This document shows positions 9,159 through 17,231 of a stretch of 44,532 nt of DNA, in pieces. The notes beneath the pieces were generated by a model, which ran no database searches, was not told where the DNA came from, and worked only from the letters and a program-made list of their open reading frames with translations. Position numbers and translations under genes: made by a program. This stretch comes from Streptomyces sp. SID9727 (GTDB lineage: Bacteria; Actinomycetota; Actinomycetes; Streptomycetales; Streptomycetaceae), in NCBI RefSeq assembly GCF_010550605.1, contig NZ_JAAGNI010000171.1, positions 1 through 44,532 on the forward strand. The letters are read 5' to 3'. Each line of letters starts with the position of its first letter. Position 1 is the first letter of the stretch.

Positions 9159-10243
9159 ATCTCGCCGCCGCAACCAACGAGAATCTGGCACACACCAGCA
9201 ATGTGCTGATCTATTCGTCGATGGCCGTGTACACCCTGGCCTTCTTCGCGCACATCGCGGAGTGGGTGTTCGGCAGCCGGAGCAAGGTGGGCCGCACCGC
9301 CGCCGCGCTCACCACCGAGGAGGCCGCCGCGGCGGCCGGCACGGTGAAGGTCCAGGTCGCCGCCAAGGGCGGGGGCACCGCCGTCCTGGAGAAGCCCAAG
9401 GTCATCACCCGGTCCGCAGCCGGCTCGCGTGACGTACCGGACGGGCCCGGCGCCGCCGGCGGCACGTTCAAGGGCGACCTCTACGGGCGGATGGCGGTCT
9501 CGCTGACCGTCCTCGCGTTCCTGGTCGAGGCCGGCGGCGTCGTCGCCCGCGCGCTGTCGGTGCAGCGCGCGCCCTGGGGCAACATGTACGAGTTCTCCAT
9601 CACCTTCTCCACGGTGGCGGTCGGCGCGTACCTGATCCTGCTCGCGCTGAAGAAGAACGTCCGCTGGATGGGGCTGCTGCTCGTCACCACCGTCCTGCTG
9701 GACCTCGGCATCGCGACCACGGTCCTCTACACCTCCAGCGACCAACTGGTGCCCGCGCTGCACTCCTACTGGCTGTGGATCCACGTCTCCACCGCCATCA
9801 TCTGCGGCGCCGTCTTCTACATCGGCGCGGTCGGCACCCTGCTCTACCTCTTCCGCGACAGCTACGAGAACAAGCTCGCGAGCGGCCAGGAGCCCGGCTC
9901 CTTCGCGCAGTCGGTGCTCTCCCGGCTGCCGTCCGCGTCGACCCTCGACAAGTTCTCGTACCGGATCAACGCGGCCGTCTTCCCGCTGTGGACGTTCACG
10001 ATCATCGCGGGCGCGATCTGGGCGGGCGACGCCTGGGGCCGCTACTGGGGCTGGGACCCCAAGGAGGTCTGGTCCTTCATCACCTGGGTCGCGTACGCCG
10101 CCTACCTGCACGCCCGCGCCACCGCCGGCTGGAAGGGCCGCAAGGCCGCCTACCTGGCCCTGGTCGCCTTCGGCTGCTGGCTGTTCAACTACTACGGCGT
10201 CAACATCTTCGTCACCGGCAAGCACTCGTACGCCGGCGTCTGA
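9155..10243 (+). CDS. ccsB: Cytochrome c heme handling protein CcsB (CcsA/ResC type)
   Basis: This is the multi-pass partner of ResB, 362 residues. It carries the tryptophan-rich heme-handling motif WGRYWGWDPKEVWSFITW (the WWD domain), flanked by membrane helices, and WGNMYEFS further upstream. The family uses external histidines for heme ligation; HSYWLWIHVST and HARATAGW are candidates here. An unusual Ala/Lys/Gly-rich cytoplasmic linker (about residues 45-105) lies between the first and second helices. The GTG start overlaps the resB stop. Confidence 0.93.
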   Translation: MNLAAATNENLAHTSNVLIYSSMAVYTLAFFAHIAEWVFGSRSKVGRTAAALTTEEAAAAAGTVKVQVAAKGGGTAVLEKPKVITRSAAGSRDVPDGPGAAGGTFKGDLYGRMAVSLTVLAFLVEAGGVVARALSVQRAPWGNMYEFSITFSTVAVGAYLILLALKKNVRWMGLLLVTTVLLDLGIATTVLYTSSDQLVPALHSYWLWIHVSTAIICGAVFYIGAVGTLLYLFRDSYENKLASGQEPGSFAQSVLSRLPSASTLDKFSYRINAAVFPLWTFTIIAGAIWAGDAWGRYWGWDPKEVWSFITWVAYAAYLHARATAGWKGRKAAYLALVAFGCWLFNYYGVNIFVTGKHSYAGV

Positions 10244-10261
10244 CGCACACCGCTGCACCGC

Positions 10262-10292
10262 CTGCCCGCCACCGGTCCGCCGGGGCGGGCAG
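10262..10292 (+). terminator. GC-rich hairpin after ccsB
   Basis: CTGCCCGCC (10262-10270) pairs perfectly with GGCGGGCAG (10284-10292) across a 13-base loop. It follows the last gene of the cytochrome c maturation run and lacks a U-tract. Confidence 0.5.
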
Positions 10293-10320
10293 CGGTCGTT
10301 CCCCGGGGGAGGGGCAGCAC

Positions 10321-11235
10321 GTGACCATGCACGACGACCAGGTGGACGTGACCGCCGAGACCGTCGCGGCCCTGATCCGCGACCAGTTCCCGCAGTGGGC
10401 CGGCGAGGCCGTCCGACCCCTGGCCTCCACCGGCACGATGAACACCATCTTCCGCATCGGTGACGGCCTCTCCGCCCGCTTCCCGCTGCACGGGAACGAC
10501 CCCGCCGAGGCGCTGGCAGCCCTGGAACAGGAGGCCCGGGCGGCCGCGGAGCTGGCGCGCGTCTCCCGCTTCCCCGTCCCGGAACCGGTCGCCCTCGGCG
10601 CGCCCGGCGCCGGCTACCCCATGCCCTGGGCCGTCCAGACCTGGCTGCCCGGGACCAACGCCTTCGACGCCGACCCGGCCGCTTCCGACGCCTTCGCCCA
10701 GGACCTCGCGGACTTCGTCGCCGGCCTCCGGGACGCCGGCACGGGGGGCCGCTCCTTCGGCGGCCGGGGGCGCGGCGGGGCGATCGCCGACCACGACGGC
10801 TGGATGGCCACGTGCTTCGAGGAGAGCGAGGGCCTGCTCGACGCGGTACCGCTGCGCGCGCTGTGGGCCGGCTTCCGGGAGCTGCCGCGCACGAGCCCCG
10901 ACGTGATGAGCCACGGCGATCTGATCCCCGGCAACGTCCTGGTCCTGGGCGGCCGGCTCGGCGGCGTGCTCGACACCGGCGGCTTCGGCCCGGCCGACCC
11001 GGCGCTGGACCTGGTCGGCGCCTGGCACCTGCTGGGCCCGGGCCCGCGCGAGGTGTTCCGGCGGGCGCTGGGCTGCGACGACCTGGAGTGGGAGCGCGGC
11101 AGGGCGTGGGCGTTCGAGCAGGCGATGGGCCTGGTCTGGTACTACGCGGAGAGCAATCCGCCGATGAGCGCGCTGGGCCGCCGCACGCTGGCCCGGATCC
11201 TGGACCCGGCGGGTGCCGCCCAGGACAGGTCCTAG
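10321..11235 (+). CDS. Aminoglycoside phosphotransferase family protein
   Basis: The 304-residue protein has an APH/choline-kinase fold. The N-lobe contains GTMNTIFRIGDGLSARFPL, and the catalytic loop is VMSHGDLIPGNVLV with HGD and Asn. The metal-binding segment is GVLDTGGFGPADPALDL, where most relatives have Asp-Phe-Gly or Asp-Trp. The GTG at 10321 is preceded by GAGGGGC at good distance; ATG 10327 is an alternative. Resistance to an antibiotic is possible but unproven, since many such proteins phosphorylate metabolites. Its stop overlaps the stop of the convergent gene within the palindrome CTAG. Confidence 0.82.
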   Translation: MTMHDDQVDVTAETVAALIRDQFPQWAGEAVRPLASTGTMNTIFRIGDGLSARFPLHGNDPAEALAALEQEARAAAELARVSRFPVPEPVALGAPGAGYPMPWAVQTWLPGTNAFDADPAASDAFAQDLADFVAGLRDAGTGGRSFGGRGRGGAIADHDGWMATCFEESEGLLDAVPLRALWAGFRELPRTSPDVMSHGDLIPGNVLVLGGRLGGVLDTGGFGPADPALDLVGAWHLLGPGPREVFRRALGCDDLEWERGRAWAFEQAMGLVWYYAESNPPMSALGRRTLARILDPAGAAQDRS

Positions 11236-11618
11236 GAGGCTTCCTCGGTGCCGTTCTCACGGCGCTTCAGCTCGTCCTCGCGGCGGCGCAGGTCCGCCTC
11301 CCAGTCCTTGAGGAGCGCCTCGTCCTTCTTGTTCTCCTCCTTCAGCGACTTCAGGAAGTCCGGGTTGTCGTCCGGAGCCACCCACTGCTGACGGTGGTTG
11401 CGGTGCCACTCCGAGGGCGTACGGCCTCCGGCGGGCGCCTGGCGGACCTTGCCGGCGGCCAGCCAGACGATCGGGCCGACGATCCAGAACAGCAGGATGA
11501 TGAAGACCCAGGCGATCTTCGGCAGGTGCTTGGCCTCGTCCTCCGGGGTGTTCAGGCAGTCGATGAACGCGAAGATCGTCAGTGCCAGCGGCAGAAGGTA
11601 GATCAGGGCCCGGAACAT
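11232..11618 (-). CDS. PLDc_N-domain membrane protein with charged tail
   Basis: The 128-residue protein begins MFRALIYLLPLALTIFAFIDC, followed by a second helix AWVFIILLFWIVGPIVWLAAG. That pair matches the phospholipase D nuclease N-terminal (PLDc_N) membrane module. No nuclease domain follows. The C-terminal half is highly charged and probably a coiled coil (LKSLKEENKKDEALLKDWEADLR). Free-standing PLDc_N proteins of unknown role are common in streptomycetes. Confidence 0.82.
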   Translation of the reverse strand: MFRALIYLLPLALTIFAFIDCLNTPEDEAKHLPKIAWVFIILLFWIVGPIVWLAAGKVRQAPAGGRTPSEWHRNHRQQWVAPDDNPDFLKSLKEENKKDEALLKDWEADLRRREDELKRRENGTEEAS

Positions 11619-11969
11619 GGTGGAAAAGTCCCCCCGAAGAGAGTGGGCGGGGCATTCCCCCGCCCCGGTGAAGGGCCCAGGGTAGCGGGTGTCGTCTACG
11701 GCCCACGGCGAGCAGGTGGGAACCGGCGGCGAGCAGCTCCGGGTGCGGTTCGGCCGCCGGCGCGGAGGCGAACAGGCGCGATCCGGCCAGGGATTCCCCC
11801 GTGTGGCGCTCGGTCGCCCATGCGGCTGCGGTGTGCGGAGAGGGCGGGACCGGACGCGGAGCCCGACCGCGTTCGCGGGGTGCCGATGCCGGGCTGACCG
11901 GACGGCGGTCGACGGCTGACGCGGGGAGCCCTGACGGCCTCCGTGGGGGAGGATGTCAAACTTGTCCCC
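11619..11969. other. Gene-poor 351-bp region before mqnL
   Basis: No reading frame here looks coding: the open frames are rich in Arg, Gly and Pro and lack the GC3 pattern. It holds a perfect 8-bp hairpin (GGGCGGGG 11645-11652, CCCCGCCC 11658-11665) just upstream of the minus-strand gene. Close to mqnL, CAAACT (11957-11962) could serve as a -10 element, which would make the mqnL message leaderless or nearly so. Confidence 0.5.
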
Positions 11970-13427
11970 ATGGCTTACGACGATCTTCGATCCCTCCTCC
12001 GGGCTCTGGAGCGCGAGGGCGAGCTCAAGCGCATCAAGGCCGAGGTCGACCCCTACCTGGAGGTCGGTGAGATCGTCGACCGGGTGAACAAGGCCGGCGG
12101 GCCCGCGCTGCTCTTCGAGAACGTCAAGGGGTCCTCGATGCCCCTGGCCATGAATGTCTTCGGCACCGACAAGCGGCTGCTCAAGGCGCTCGGGCTGAAG
12201 TCCTACGGGGAGATCAGCGAGAAGATCGGCGGGCTGCTCAGGCCCGAGCTGCCGCACGGCTTCGTCGGCGTGCGGGAGGCCTTCGGGAAGCTCGGGTCGA
12301 TGGTGCACGTGCCGCCGAAGAAGGTGAAGGGCGAGAACGCGCCCGTCCAGGAGGTCGTCCTCACCGGCGACGACGTGGACCTGGACCGGCTGCCCGCGCT
12401 GTTCACCTGGCCCAAGGACGGCGGCTCCTTCTTCAACCTGGGGCTGACGCACACCAAGCACCCGGAGACCGGCGTCCGCAACCTCGGGCTCTACCGGCTC
12501 CAGCGGCACGACCGGCGCACCATCGGGATGCACTGGCAGATCCACAAGGACAGCCGCAACCACTACCAGGTCGCCGCCCGGCGCGGGGAGCGGCTGCCCG
12601 TCGCCATCGCGTTCGGCGCGCCGCCCGCCGTCACGTACGCCTCCACCGCGCCGCTGCCCGGGGACATCGACGAGTACCTGTTCGCCGGGTTCATCCAGGG
12701 CAAGCGGATCGAGATGGTCGACTGCAAGACCGTGCCGCTCCAGGTGCCGGCCAACGCCGAGGTGGTCATCGAGGGCTGGCTGGAGCCCGGCAAGACGCTG
12801 CCCGAGGGGCCGTTCGGCGACCACACCGGGTTCTACACCCCGCAGGAACCGTTCCCCGCGCTGACGATCGACTGCGTGACCATGCGGAAGCGGCCCCTGC
12901 TCCAGTCCATCGTGGTGGGCCGGCCGCCGACCGAGGACGGGCCGCTCGGGCGGGCCACCGAACGGTTCTTCCTGCCGCTGCTCAAGATCATCGTGCCGGA
13001 CATCGTGGACTACCACCTGCCGGAGTCCGGCGGCTTCCACAACTGCGCGATCGTCTCGATCGACAAGAAGTACCCGAAGCACGCGCAGAAGGTCATGAGC
13101 GCCATCTGGGGCGCGCACATGATGTCGCTGACGAAGCTGATCGTCGTCGTGGACTCGGATTGCGACGTCCACGACCTGCACGAGGTGTCCTGGCGGGCCC
13201 TCGGCAACACGGACTACGCCCGCGACCTGGTGGTCACCGAGGGTCCCGTCGACCACCTCGACCACGCCTCGTACCAGCAGTTCTGGGGCGGCAAGGCGGG
13301 CATCGACGCGACGAGGAAGTGGCCCGAGGAGGGGTACACGCGAGACGGGGGCTGGCCGGACATGGTCGAGTCGGACCCGGAGACGGCGGCCCTGGTGGAC
13401 CGCCGGTGGAAGGAATACGGCCTGTGA
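11970..13427 (+). CDS. mqnL: UbiD-like decarboxylase of menaquinone synthesis
   Basis: The 485-residue protein is a UbiD-family decarboxylase that depends on prenylated FMN. It probably decarboxylates the prenylated dihydroxynaphthoate product late in the futalosine pathway. Recognisable family segments are MAYDDLRSLLRALEREGELKR, GVRNLGLYRLQRHDRRTIGMHW, LPEGPFGDHTGFY and VDSDCDVHDLHEV. The start at ATG 11970 fits homologues; a GTG at 11943 would add nine residues. The stop overlaps the mqnP GTG by 4 bases. Its cofactor would come from the UbiX-like product of mqnM. Assignment to menaquinone rather than ubiquinone rests on the mqnP/mqnM/mqnE context. Confidence 0.92.
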   Translation: MAYDDLRSLLRALEREGELKRIKAEVDPYLEVGEIVDRVNKAGGPALLFENVKGSSMPLAMNVFGTDKRLLKALGLKSYGEISEKIGGLLRPELPHGFVGVREAFGKLGSMVHVPPKKVKGENAPVQEVVLTGDDVDLDRLPALFTWPKDGGSFFNLGLTHTKHPETGVRNLGLYRLQRHDRRTIGMHWQIHKDSRNHYQVAARRGERLPVAIAFGAPPAVTYASTAPLPGDIDEYLFAGFIQGKRIEMVDCKTVPLQVPANAEVVIEGWLEPGKTLPEGPFGDHTGFYTPQEPFPALTIDCVTMRKRPLLQSIVVGRPPTEDGPLGRATERFFLPLLKIIVPDIVDYHLPESGGFHNCAIVSIDKKYPKHAQKVMSAIWGAHMMSLTKLIVVVDSDCDVHDLHEVSWRALGNTDYARDLVVTEGPVDHLDHASYQQFWGGKAGIDATRKWPEEGYTRDGGWPDMVESDPETAALVDRRWKEYGL

Positions 13428-14341
13428 GCACCGCCGAAGCGACCCTGGGATCGGGGCCCGCACAACCGAACAGCAGGGTGAAGGCGTTCCTGCGGCTCGT
13501 GATGATCGAGCACTCCGTCTTCGCGCTGCCCTTCGCGTACATCGCCGCCCTCACCGCGATGTTCCTCGACGGCGGGGAGATCCAGTGGGTCACGCTGCTG
13601 CTCGTCACGGTCGCGATGGTCGGGCTGCGGACGTTCGCCATGGCCGCGAACCGGATCATCGACCGCGAGATCGACGCCCGCAATCCGCGCACCGCGGGCC
13701 GTGAGCTGGTGACCGGTGCGGTGTCGGTGAAGTCGGCGTGGACGGGCGCGCTCGTCGCCGTCGTCGTGTTCCTCGGGGCCGCGGCCCTGCTGAACCCGCT
13801 CTGCCTGGCGCTGGCACCGGTCGCGGTGATCCCGATGGTCGTCTACCCGTACGGCAAGCGGTTCACGAACTTCCCGCACGCCATCCTGGGGCTCGCCCAG
13901 GCCATGGGCCCGGTCGGGGCCTGGCTGGCGGTGACCGGCAGCTGGTCGTGGGACGCGGTGATCCTGGGGCTGGCCGTCGGCATCTGGATCGGCGGCTTCG
14001 ACCTGATCTTCGCCTGCCAGGACGTGCAGGCCGACCGGGCGCACGGGGTGCTGTCCTTCCCGGCGCGCTTCGGCATCCCGGCCGCGCTGTGGGGCGCGCG
14101 GGTGTGCCACGTGGTGACGACGGGCCTGCTGGTCTGGTTCGGCCTCGCCACGGACGCGGAGGTTTTCTACTGGATCGGCATGGTGATCGTCTCGGTCGCC
14201 TTCGTGTACGAGCACCGGGTGGTGCGCCCGCACGACCTGTCCCGGCTGAACCGGGCGTTCTTCTCGGTCAACGGCTTCATCGGCATAGCGCTGTTCGTGT
14301 GCGCGCTGCTGGACCTGGTGGTGCGCGGCCTCACGGTGTGA
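13424..14341 (+). CDS. mqnP: UbiA-family prenyltransferase, menaquinone synthesis
   Basis: This integral membrane enzyme of 305 residues attaches the isoprenoid chain to the 1,4-dihydroxy-6-naphthoate ring. Both Asp-rich motifs are present: NRIIDREIDARN (first) and DVQADRAHGV (second). Eight or nine hydrophobic segments fit the UbiA fold, and VYPYGKRFTNFPHAILG is a typical UbiA loop. The GTG start overlaps the mqnL stop (GTGA), so synthesis is coupled. Confidence 0.92.
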   Translation: MSTAEATLGSGPAQPNSRVKAFLRLVMIEHSVFALPFAYIAALTAMFLDGGEIQWVTLLLVTVAMVGLRTFAMAANRIIDREIDARNPRTAGRELVTGAVSVKSAWTGALVAVVVFLGAAALLNPLCLALAPVAVIPMVVYPYGKRFTNFPHAILGLAQAMGPVGAWLAVTGSWSWDAVILGLAVGIWIGGFDLIFACQDVQADRAHGVLSFPARFGIPAALWGARVCHVVTTGLLVWFGLATDAEVFYWIGMVIVSVAFVYEHRVVRPHDLSRLNRAFFSVNGFIGIALFVCALLDLVVRGLTV

Positions 14342-14464
14342 GCGCGCCCGGGGCGGTGGGGCGGCGCGGCGCGAAGGCCGCCACCACCCGCCCATGAGCC
14401 CGAAGAGGTGGCCCTGCCGGCTGACGCCGGGCCCCTCGGACAGTTCCGCGTCCGGTGTGCCGGA

Positions 14465-14478
14465 TAGGCTCGGGGGTG
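14465..14478 (+). promoter_or_regulatory. Putative -10 element of mqnM, leaderless start
   Basis: TAGGCT (14465-14470) is a good streptomycete -10 hexamer and lies 7 bases before GTG 14478. That is the spacing expected if transcription starts at the translation start. The -35 position (about 14441-14447) matches poorly. Confidence 0.4.
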
Positions 14479-15161
14479 TGGATTCCCGGTCTTCAGTGAG
14501 TCAGCAGCAGCGAATGCCTTGGATTGTCGGGGTTTCCGGCGCTTCGGGCACGCCTTTCGCCGCCGCGGTGCTGCGCGGGCTGCTGGCGGCGGGGGAGAGC
14601 GTGGACCTGGTCGTGAGCCGGGCCTCGCGGCTGACGCTCCTGGACGAGACGGGGATCGCCTACCGGGACGCGCACTGGCGCGAGGACCTGGCGGCCTGGC
14701 TGGCGCGGGGGGCGGACGGGAAGCCGGAGACCTTCGACGTGGACCTGTCGGGCGTACGCCACTGGGCGGCCGGTGATCTGGCCGCGGGGCCGTCCTCGGG
14801 GTCGTACCCGGCGAAGGGGATGCTGATCGTCCCGGCCTCGACGGCCTGCGTGGCGGGGGTGGCGCTGGGGCTGTCGAAGGACCTGTTGCAGCGGGCGGCG
14901 AGCGTGACGCTCAAGGAGCGGCGGAAGCTGGTGGTCGCGGTCCGGGAGACCCCGTTGAGCGGGCAGACGCTGAAGCAGCTGGTGGCCCTGGACGAGGCGG
15001 GCGCGGTCGTGCTGCCCGCCTCGCCGGGCTTCTACGCGGGGGCGACGCACATCCAGGATCTGGTGGACTTCGTCGCGGGGCGGGTGCTGGACGCGGCGGG
15101 TGTGCCGCACCGGCTGTACCGCCGTTGGGAGGGGGAGCTGGGGGGCGGCTCCCCGGGCTGA
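14478..15161 (+). CDS. mqnM: UbiX-like flavin prenyltransferase
   Basis: The protein joins a prenyl group to FMN, making the prFMN cofactor needed by UbiD-type MqnL. It has the UbiX flavin-binding start WIVGVSGASGTPFAAAVLRGL, the VVSRASRLTL segment, MLIVPASTACVAGVALGLS and LVVAVRETPLS. The start is uncertain: GTG 14478 fits a -10 element placed for a leaderless message, while GTG 14496 and ATG 14514 would give shorter N-termini. Length is about 227 residues. It lies 136 bases after mqnP, so it may have its own promoter. Confidence 0.9.
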   Translation: MDSRSSVSQQQRMPWIVGVSGASGTPFAAAVLRGLLAAGESVDLVVSRASRLTLLDETGIAYRDAHWREDLAAWLARGADGKPETFDVDLSGVRHWAAGDLAAGPSSGSYPAKGMLIVPASTACVAGVALGLSKDLLQRAASVTLKERRKLVVAVRETPLSGQTLKQLVALDEAGAVVLPASPGFYAGATHIQDLVDFVAGRVLDAAGVPHRLYRRWEGELGGGSPG

Positions 15162-15171
15162 TCCGGTGGGG

Positions 15172-15309
15172 TCAGCGCTTCTTGGGCGCGCGTCGGGGGC
15201 CGCGGGTGCGGTCGGCCCCGAGGGCGGCGGCGGGGCGGTGGGCACGCGAGCGGTTGGCCAGGTCCTGAAGCTCGCGCATCCGGGCGTAGGCCATCTCGAT
15301 CGTGTACAC
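15172..15309 (-). CDS. Small basic protein (45 aa)
   Basis: This short gene reads from GTG 15309 to TGA 15172. The product begins VYTIEMAYARMRELQDLANR and ends RGPRRAPKKR, i.e. an amphipathic helix followed by a strongly basic tail. The start has a clear ribosome site, CAGGAG about 11 bases upstream, and the codons keep the GC3 bias. Similar short proteins occur at this place in other streptomycetes as far as I recall; no function is known. It is divergent from the Lrp gene and converges with mqnM. Confidence 0.7.
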   Translation of the reverse strand: MYTIEMAYARMRELQDLANRSRAHRPAAALGADRTRGPRRAPKKR

Positions 15310-15363
15310 GGTGTCGTCACTCCTGAAGATTCGTAAGCGATTTTTGGTTGTGCGAGAAGATTT

Positions 15364-15404
15364 GCAGGCTCAAATGCCTGCGTGCCTTGGATTCTACACG
15401 TAGA
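15364..15404 (+). promoter_or_regulatory. Two palindromes upstream of the Lrp/AsnC gene
   Basis: GCAGGC-TCAAAT-GCCTGC (15364-15381) and TCTACACGTAGA (15393-15404) are perfect inverted repeats. The second overlaps TAGACT (15401-15406), a possible -10 element. Lrp/AsnC proteins usually regulate their own genes, so these are candidate autoregulatory sites; this is inference. Confidence 0.45.
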
Positions 15405-15441
15405 CTCGCGGTACTGCTGAACAATGGAAGGTTTCAGTCAC

Positions 15442-15897
15442 ATGGACGCGGTGGACAGGCAGCTCATCCAGGCCCTCCGGGAGAACGGCAGGGCCTCGTA
15501 CGCCGAGCTCGGGCGGCTCGTCGGGCTCTCCGGGCCCAGCGTCACGGACCGCATCAACCGGCTGGAATCCGCCGGTGTCATCACGGGCTACCGCGCCACC
15601 GTCGACGCGGCCTCGCTCGGCCTCGGGGTCACGGCCCTCATCGGCATCTCGCTCTCCGACGCCGCCGACCACGAGGACGTGGCGCACCGGCTGAAGGACC
15701 TCGCGGAGATCGAGGACGCCTGGTTCATCGCGGGCGACGACTCGTACATGCTCAAGGTCCGGGTGGGTGACGTGGACGGGCTGGAGAAGACGATCCGCCG
15801 CCTCAGCTCCACCAAGGGCGTCTCGCGCACCCGTACCACCGTCGTGCTCTCCACCAAGTGGGAGAACCGGGTCGGGGACCTCCCCGAGGAGGGCTAG
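15442..15897 (+). CDS. Lrp/AsnC-family transcriptional regulator
   Basis: The 151-residue protein has the standard two-part layout. The N-terminal HTH is AVDRQLIQALRENGRASYAELGRLVGLSGPSVTDRINRLESAGVI, and the C-terminal RAM ligand-binding domain has strands ending in RTRTTVVLSTKWENR. ATG 15442 is preceded by GGAAGG, while the in-frame ATG 15424 would use that site as coding sequence. It sits between mqnM and mqnE in the same direction, 46 bases before mqnE, so control of menaquinone genes or a response to an amino acid is plausible but unproven. Confidence 0.92.
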   Translation: MDAVDRQLIQALRENGRASYAELGRLVGLSGPSVTDRINRLESAGVITGYRATVDAASLGLGVTALIGISLSDAADHEDVAHRLKDLAEIEDAWFIAGDDSYMLKVRVGDVDGLEKTIRRLSSTKGVSRTRTTVVLSTKWENRVGDLPEEG

Positions 15898-15943
15898 GCG
15901 TACGGTGGGCGGGTTCGGTACGGCGAGGAATTGAGGAGCACTG

Positions 15944-17107
15944 GTGGACGCGGGACTCAAGCGCGAACTGGAGCAGAAGGTCGAAGCCGGTGAGCGGCTG
16001 ACCCGCGAGGACGGGATCGCGCTCTACGAGTCCGACGACCTGGCCTGGCTGGGCGGGCTGGCCCACCAGGTGCGGACGCGCAAGAACGGCGACGTCGTCC
16101 ACTTCAACGTCAACCGTCACCTCAACATGACGAACGTGTGCACCGCCTCGTGCGCGTACTGCTCCTTCCAGCGCAAGCCGGGGGAGAAGGACGCGTACAC
16201 CATGCGCATCGAGGAGGCGGTGAAGCTCGCCAAGGCGATGGAGGGCGAGAACCTCACCGAGCTGCACATCGTCAACGGGCTGCACCCGTCCCTGCCGTGG
16301 CGCTACTACCCGCGCTCGCTCAGCGCGCTCAAGGAGGCGCTGCCGCAGGTCTCCCTGAAGGCGTTCACCGCCACCGAGATCCACCACTTCGAGACCATCT
16401 CCAAGCTCTCCGCGTCGGAGATCCTGGACGAGCTGATCGAGGCCGGTCTGGAGTCGCTGACCGGCGGCGGCGCGGAGATCTTCGACTGGGAGGTCCGCCA
16501 GCACATCGTGGACCACGACACCCACTGGGAGGACTGGTCGCGCATTCACCGGCTCGCCCACGAGAAGGGGCTGAAGACGCCGGCGACCATGCTGTACGGG
16601 CACATCGAGGAGCCCCGGCACCGCGTCGACCACGTGCTGCGGCTGCGTGAGCTCCAGGACGAGACCGGGGGCTTCCAGGTCTTCATCCCGCTGCGCTACC
16701 AGCACGACTTCGTGGACATGAAGGACGGCAAGGTCCGCAACAAGCTCCAGGCGCGGACCACGATGGCGACCGGCGCCGAGGCGCTGAAGACCTTCGCCGT
16801 CTCCCGGCTGCTGTTCGACAACGTCCCGCACGTCAAGGTGTTCTGGGTGATGCACGGCGTGCAGACCGCCCAGCTCGCCCTCCAGCACGGCGCGGACGAC
16901 ATGGACGGCTCGGTCGTCGAGTACAAGATCACGCACGACGCGGACAACTACGGCACGCCCAACAAGCTGACCCGCGAGGACCTGCTCGACCTGATCCGCG
17001 ACGCCGGCTTCCGGCCGGTGGAGCGCAACACCCGGTACGAGATCATCCGCGAGTACCCGGGCCCGGACGCGGAGCGGCGTGAGTCGCCGCAGCCGATGCG
17101 GGTCTGA
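15944..17107 (+). CDS. mqnE: Aminofutalosine synthase (radical SAM)
   Basis: This 387-residue radical SAM enzyme joins the carboxyvinyl-oxybenzoate unit to the SAM-derived adenosyl radical, giving aminofutalosine, an early step of the futalosine menaquinone route. The cluster motif CTASCAYCSF provides Cys66, Cys70 and Cys73, and the family-specific segments HIVNGLHPSLPWRYY and TGGGAEIFDWEVRQ are visible. GTG 15944 has GAGGAG upstream. FbiC at the right end shares the same superfamily. The MqnC relative is distinguished by different motifs, so I favour MqnE. Confidence 0.93.
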   Translation: MDAGLKRELEQKVEAGERLTREDGIALYESDDLAWLGGLAHQVRTRKNGDVVHFNVNRHLNMTNVCTASCAYCSFQRKPGEKDAYTMRIEEAVKLAKAMEGENLTELHIVNGLHPSLPWRYYPRSLSALKEALPQVSLKAFTATEIHHFETISKLSASEILDELIEAGLESLTGGGAEIFDWEVRQHIVDHDTHWEDWSRIHRLAHEKGLKTPATMLYGHIEEPRHRVDHVLRLRELQDETGGFQVFIPLRYQHDFVDMKDGKVRNKLQARTTMATGAEALKTFAVSRLLFDNVPHVKVFWVMHGVQTAQLALQHGADDMDGSVVEYKITHDADNYGTPNKLTREDLLDLIRDAGFRPVERNTRYEIIREYPGPDAERRESPQPMRV

Positions 17108-17143
17108 CCCCGGCGCGCGCCGCGCGCGCGACGCCGCACGTTC

Positions 17144-17178
17144 GAAAGCTCCGGCCACCGTCCCCGGCCGGAGCTTTC
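17144..17178 (+). terminator. Terminator after mqnE
   Basis: GAAAGCTCCGGCC (17144-17156) and GGCCGGAGCTTTC (17166-17178) form a perfect 13-bp stem with a 9-base loop, followed by TCGCGTT. It closes the menaquinone gene run. Confidence 0.85.
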
Positions 17179-17196
17179 TCGCGTTCCGGACGCCGT

Positions 17197-17225
17197 TTGA
17201 GCATGCGGGGTGTAATAGTTAATCT
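17197..17225 (+). promoter_or_regulatory. Promoter of the GNAT gene, leaderless
   Basis: TTGAGC (17197-17202) and TAATCT (17220-17225) are separated by 17 bases, matching a sigma-70-type promoter. The ATG of the GNAT gene lies 7 bases after the -10, so the message is probably leaderless. The stretch is AT-rich compared with its surroundings. Confidence 0.6.
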
Positions 17226-17231
17226 GCATCC

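Noticed and set aside
11696..11971. Short frames in the gap before mqnL
   Set aside because: No ribosome sites at usable starts, Arg/Pro/Gly-rich products, no codon bias.
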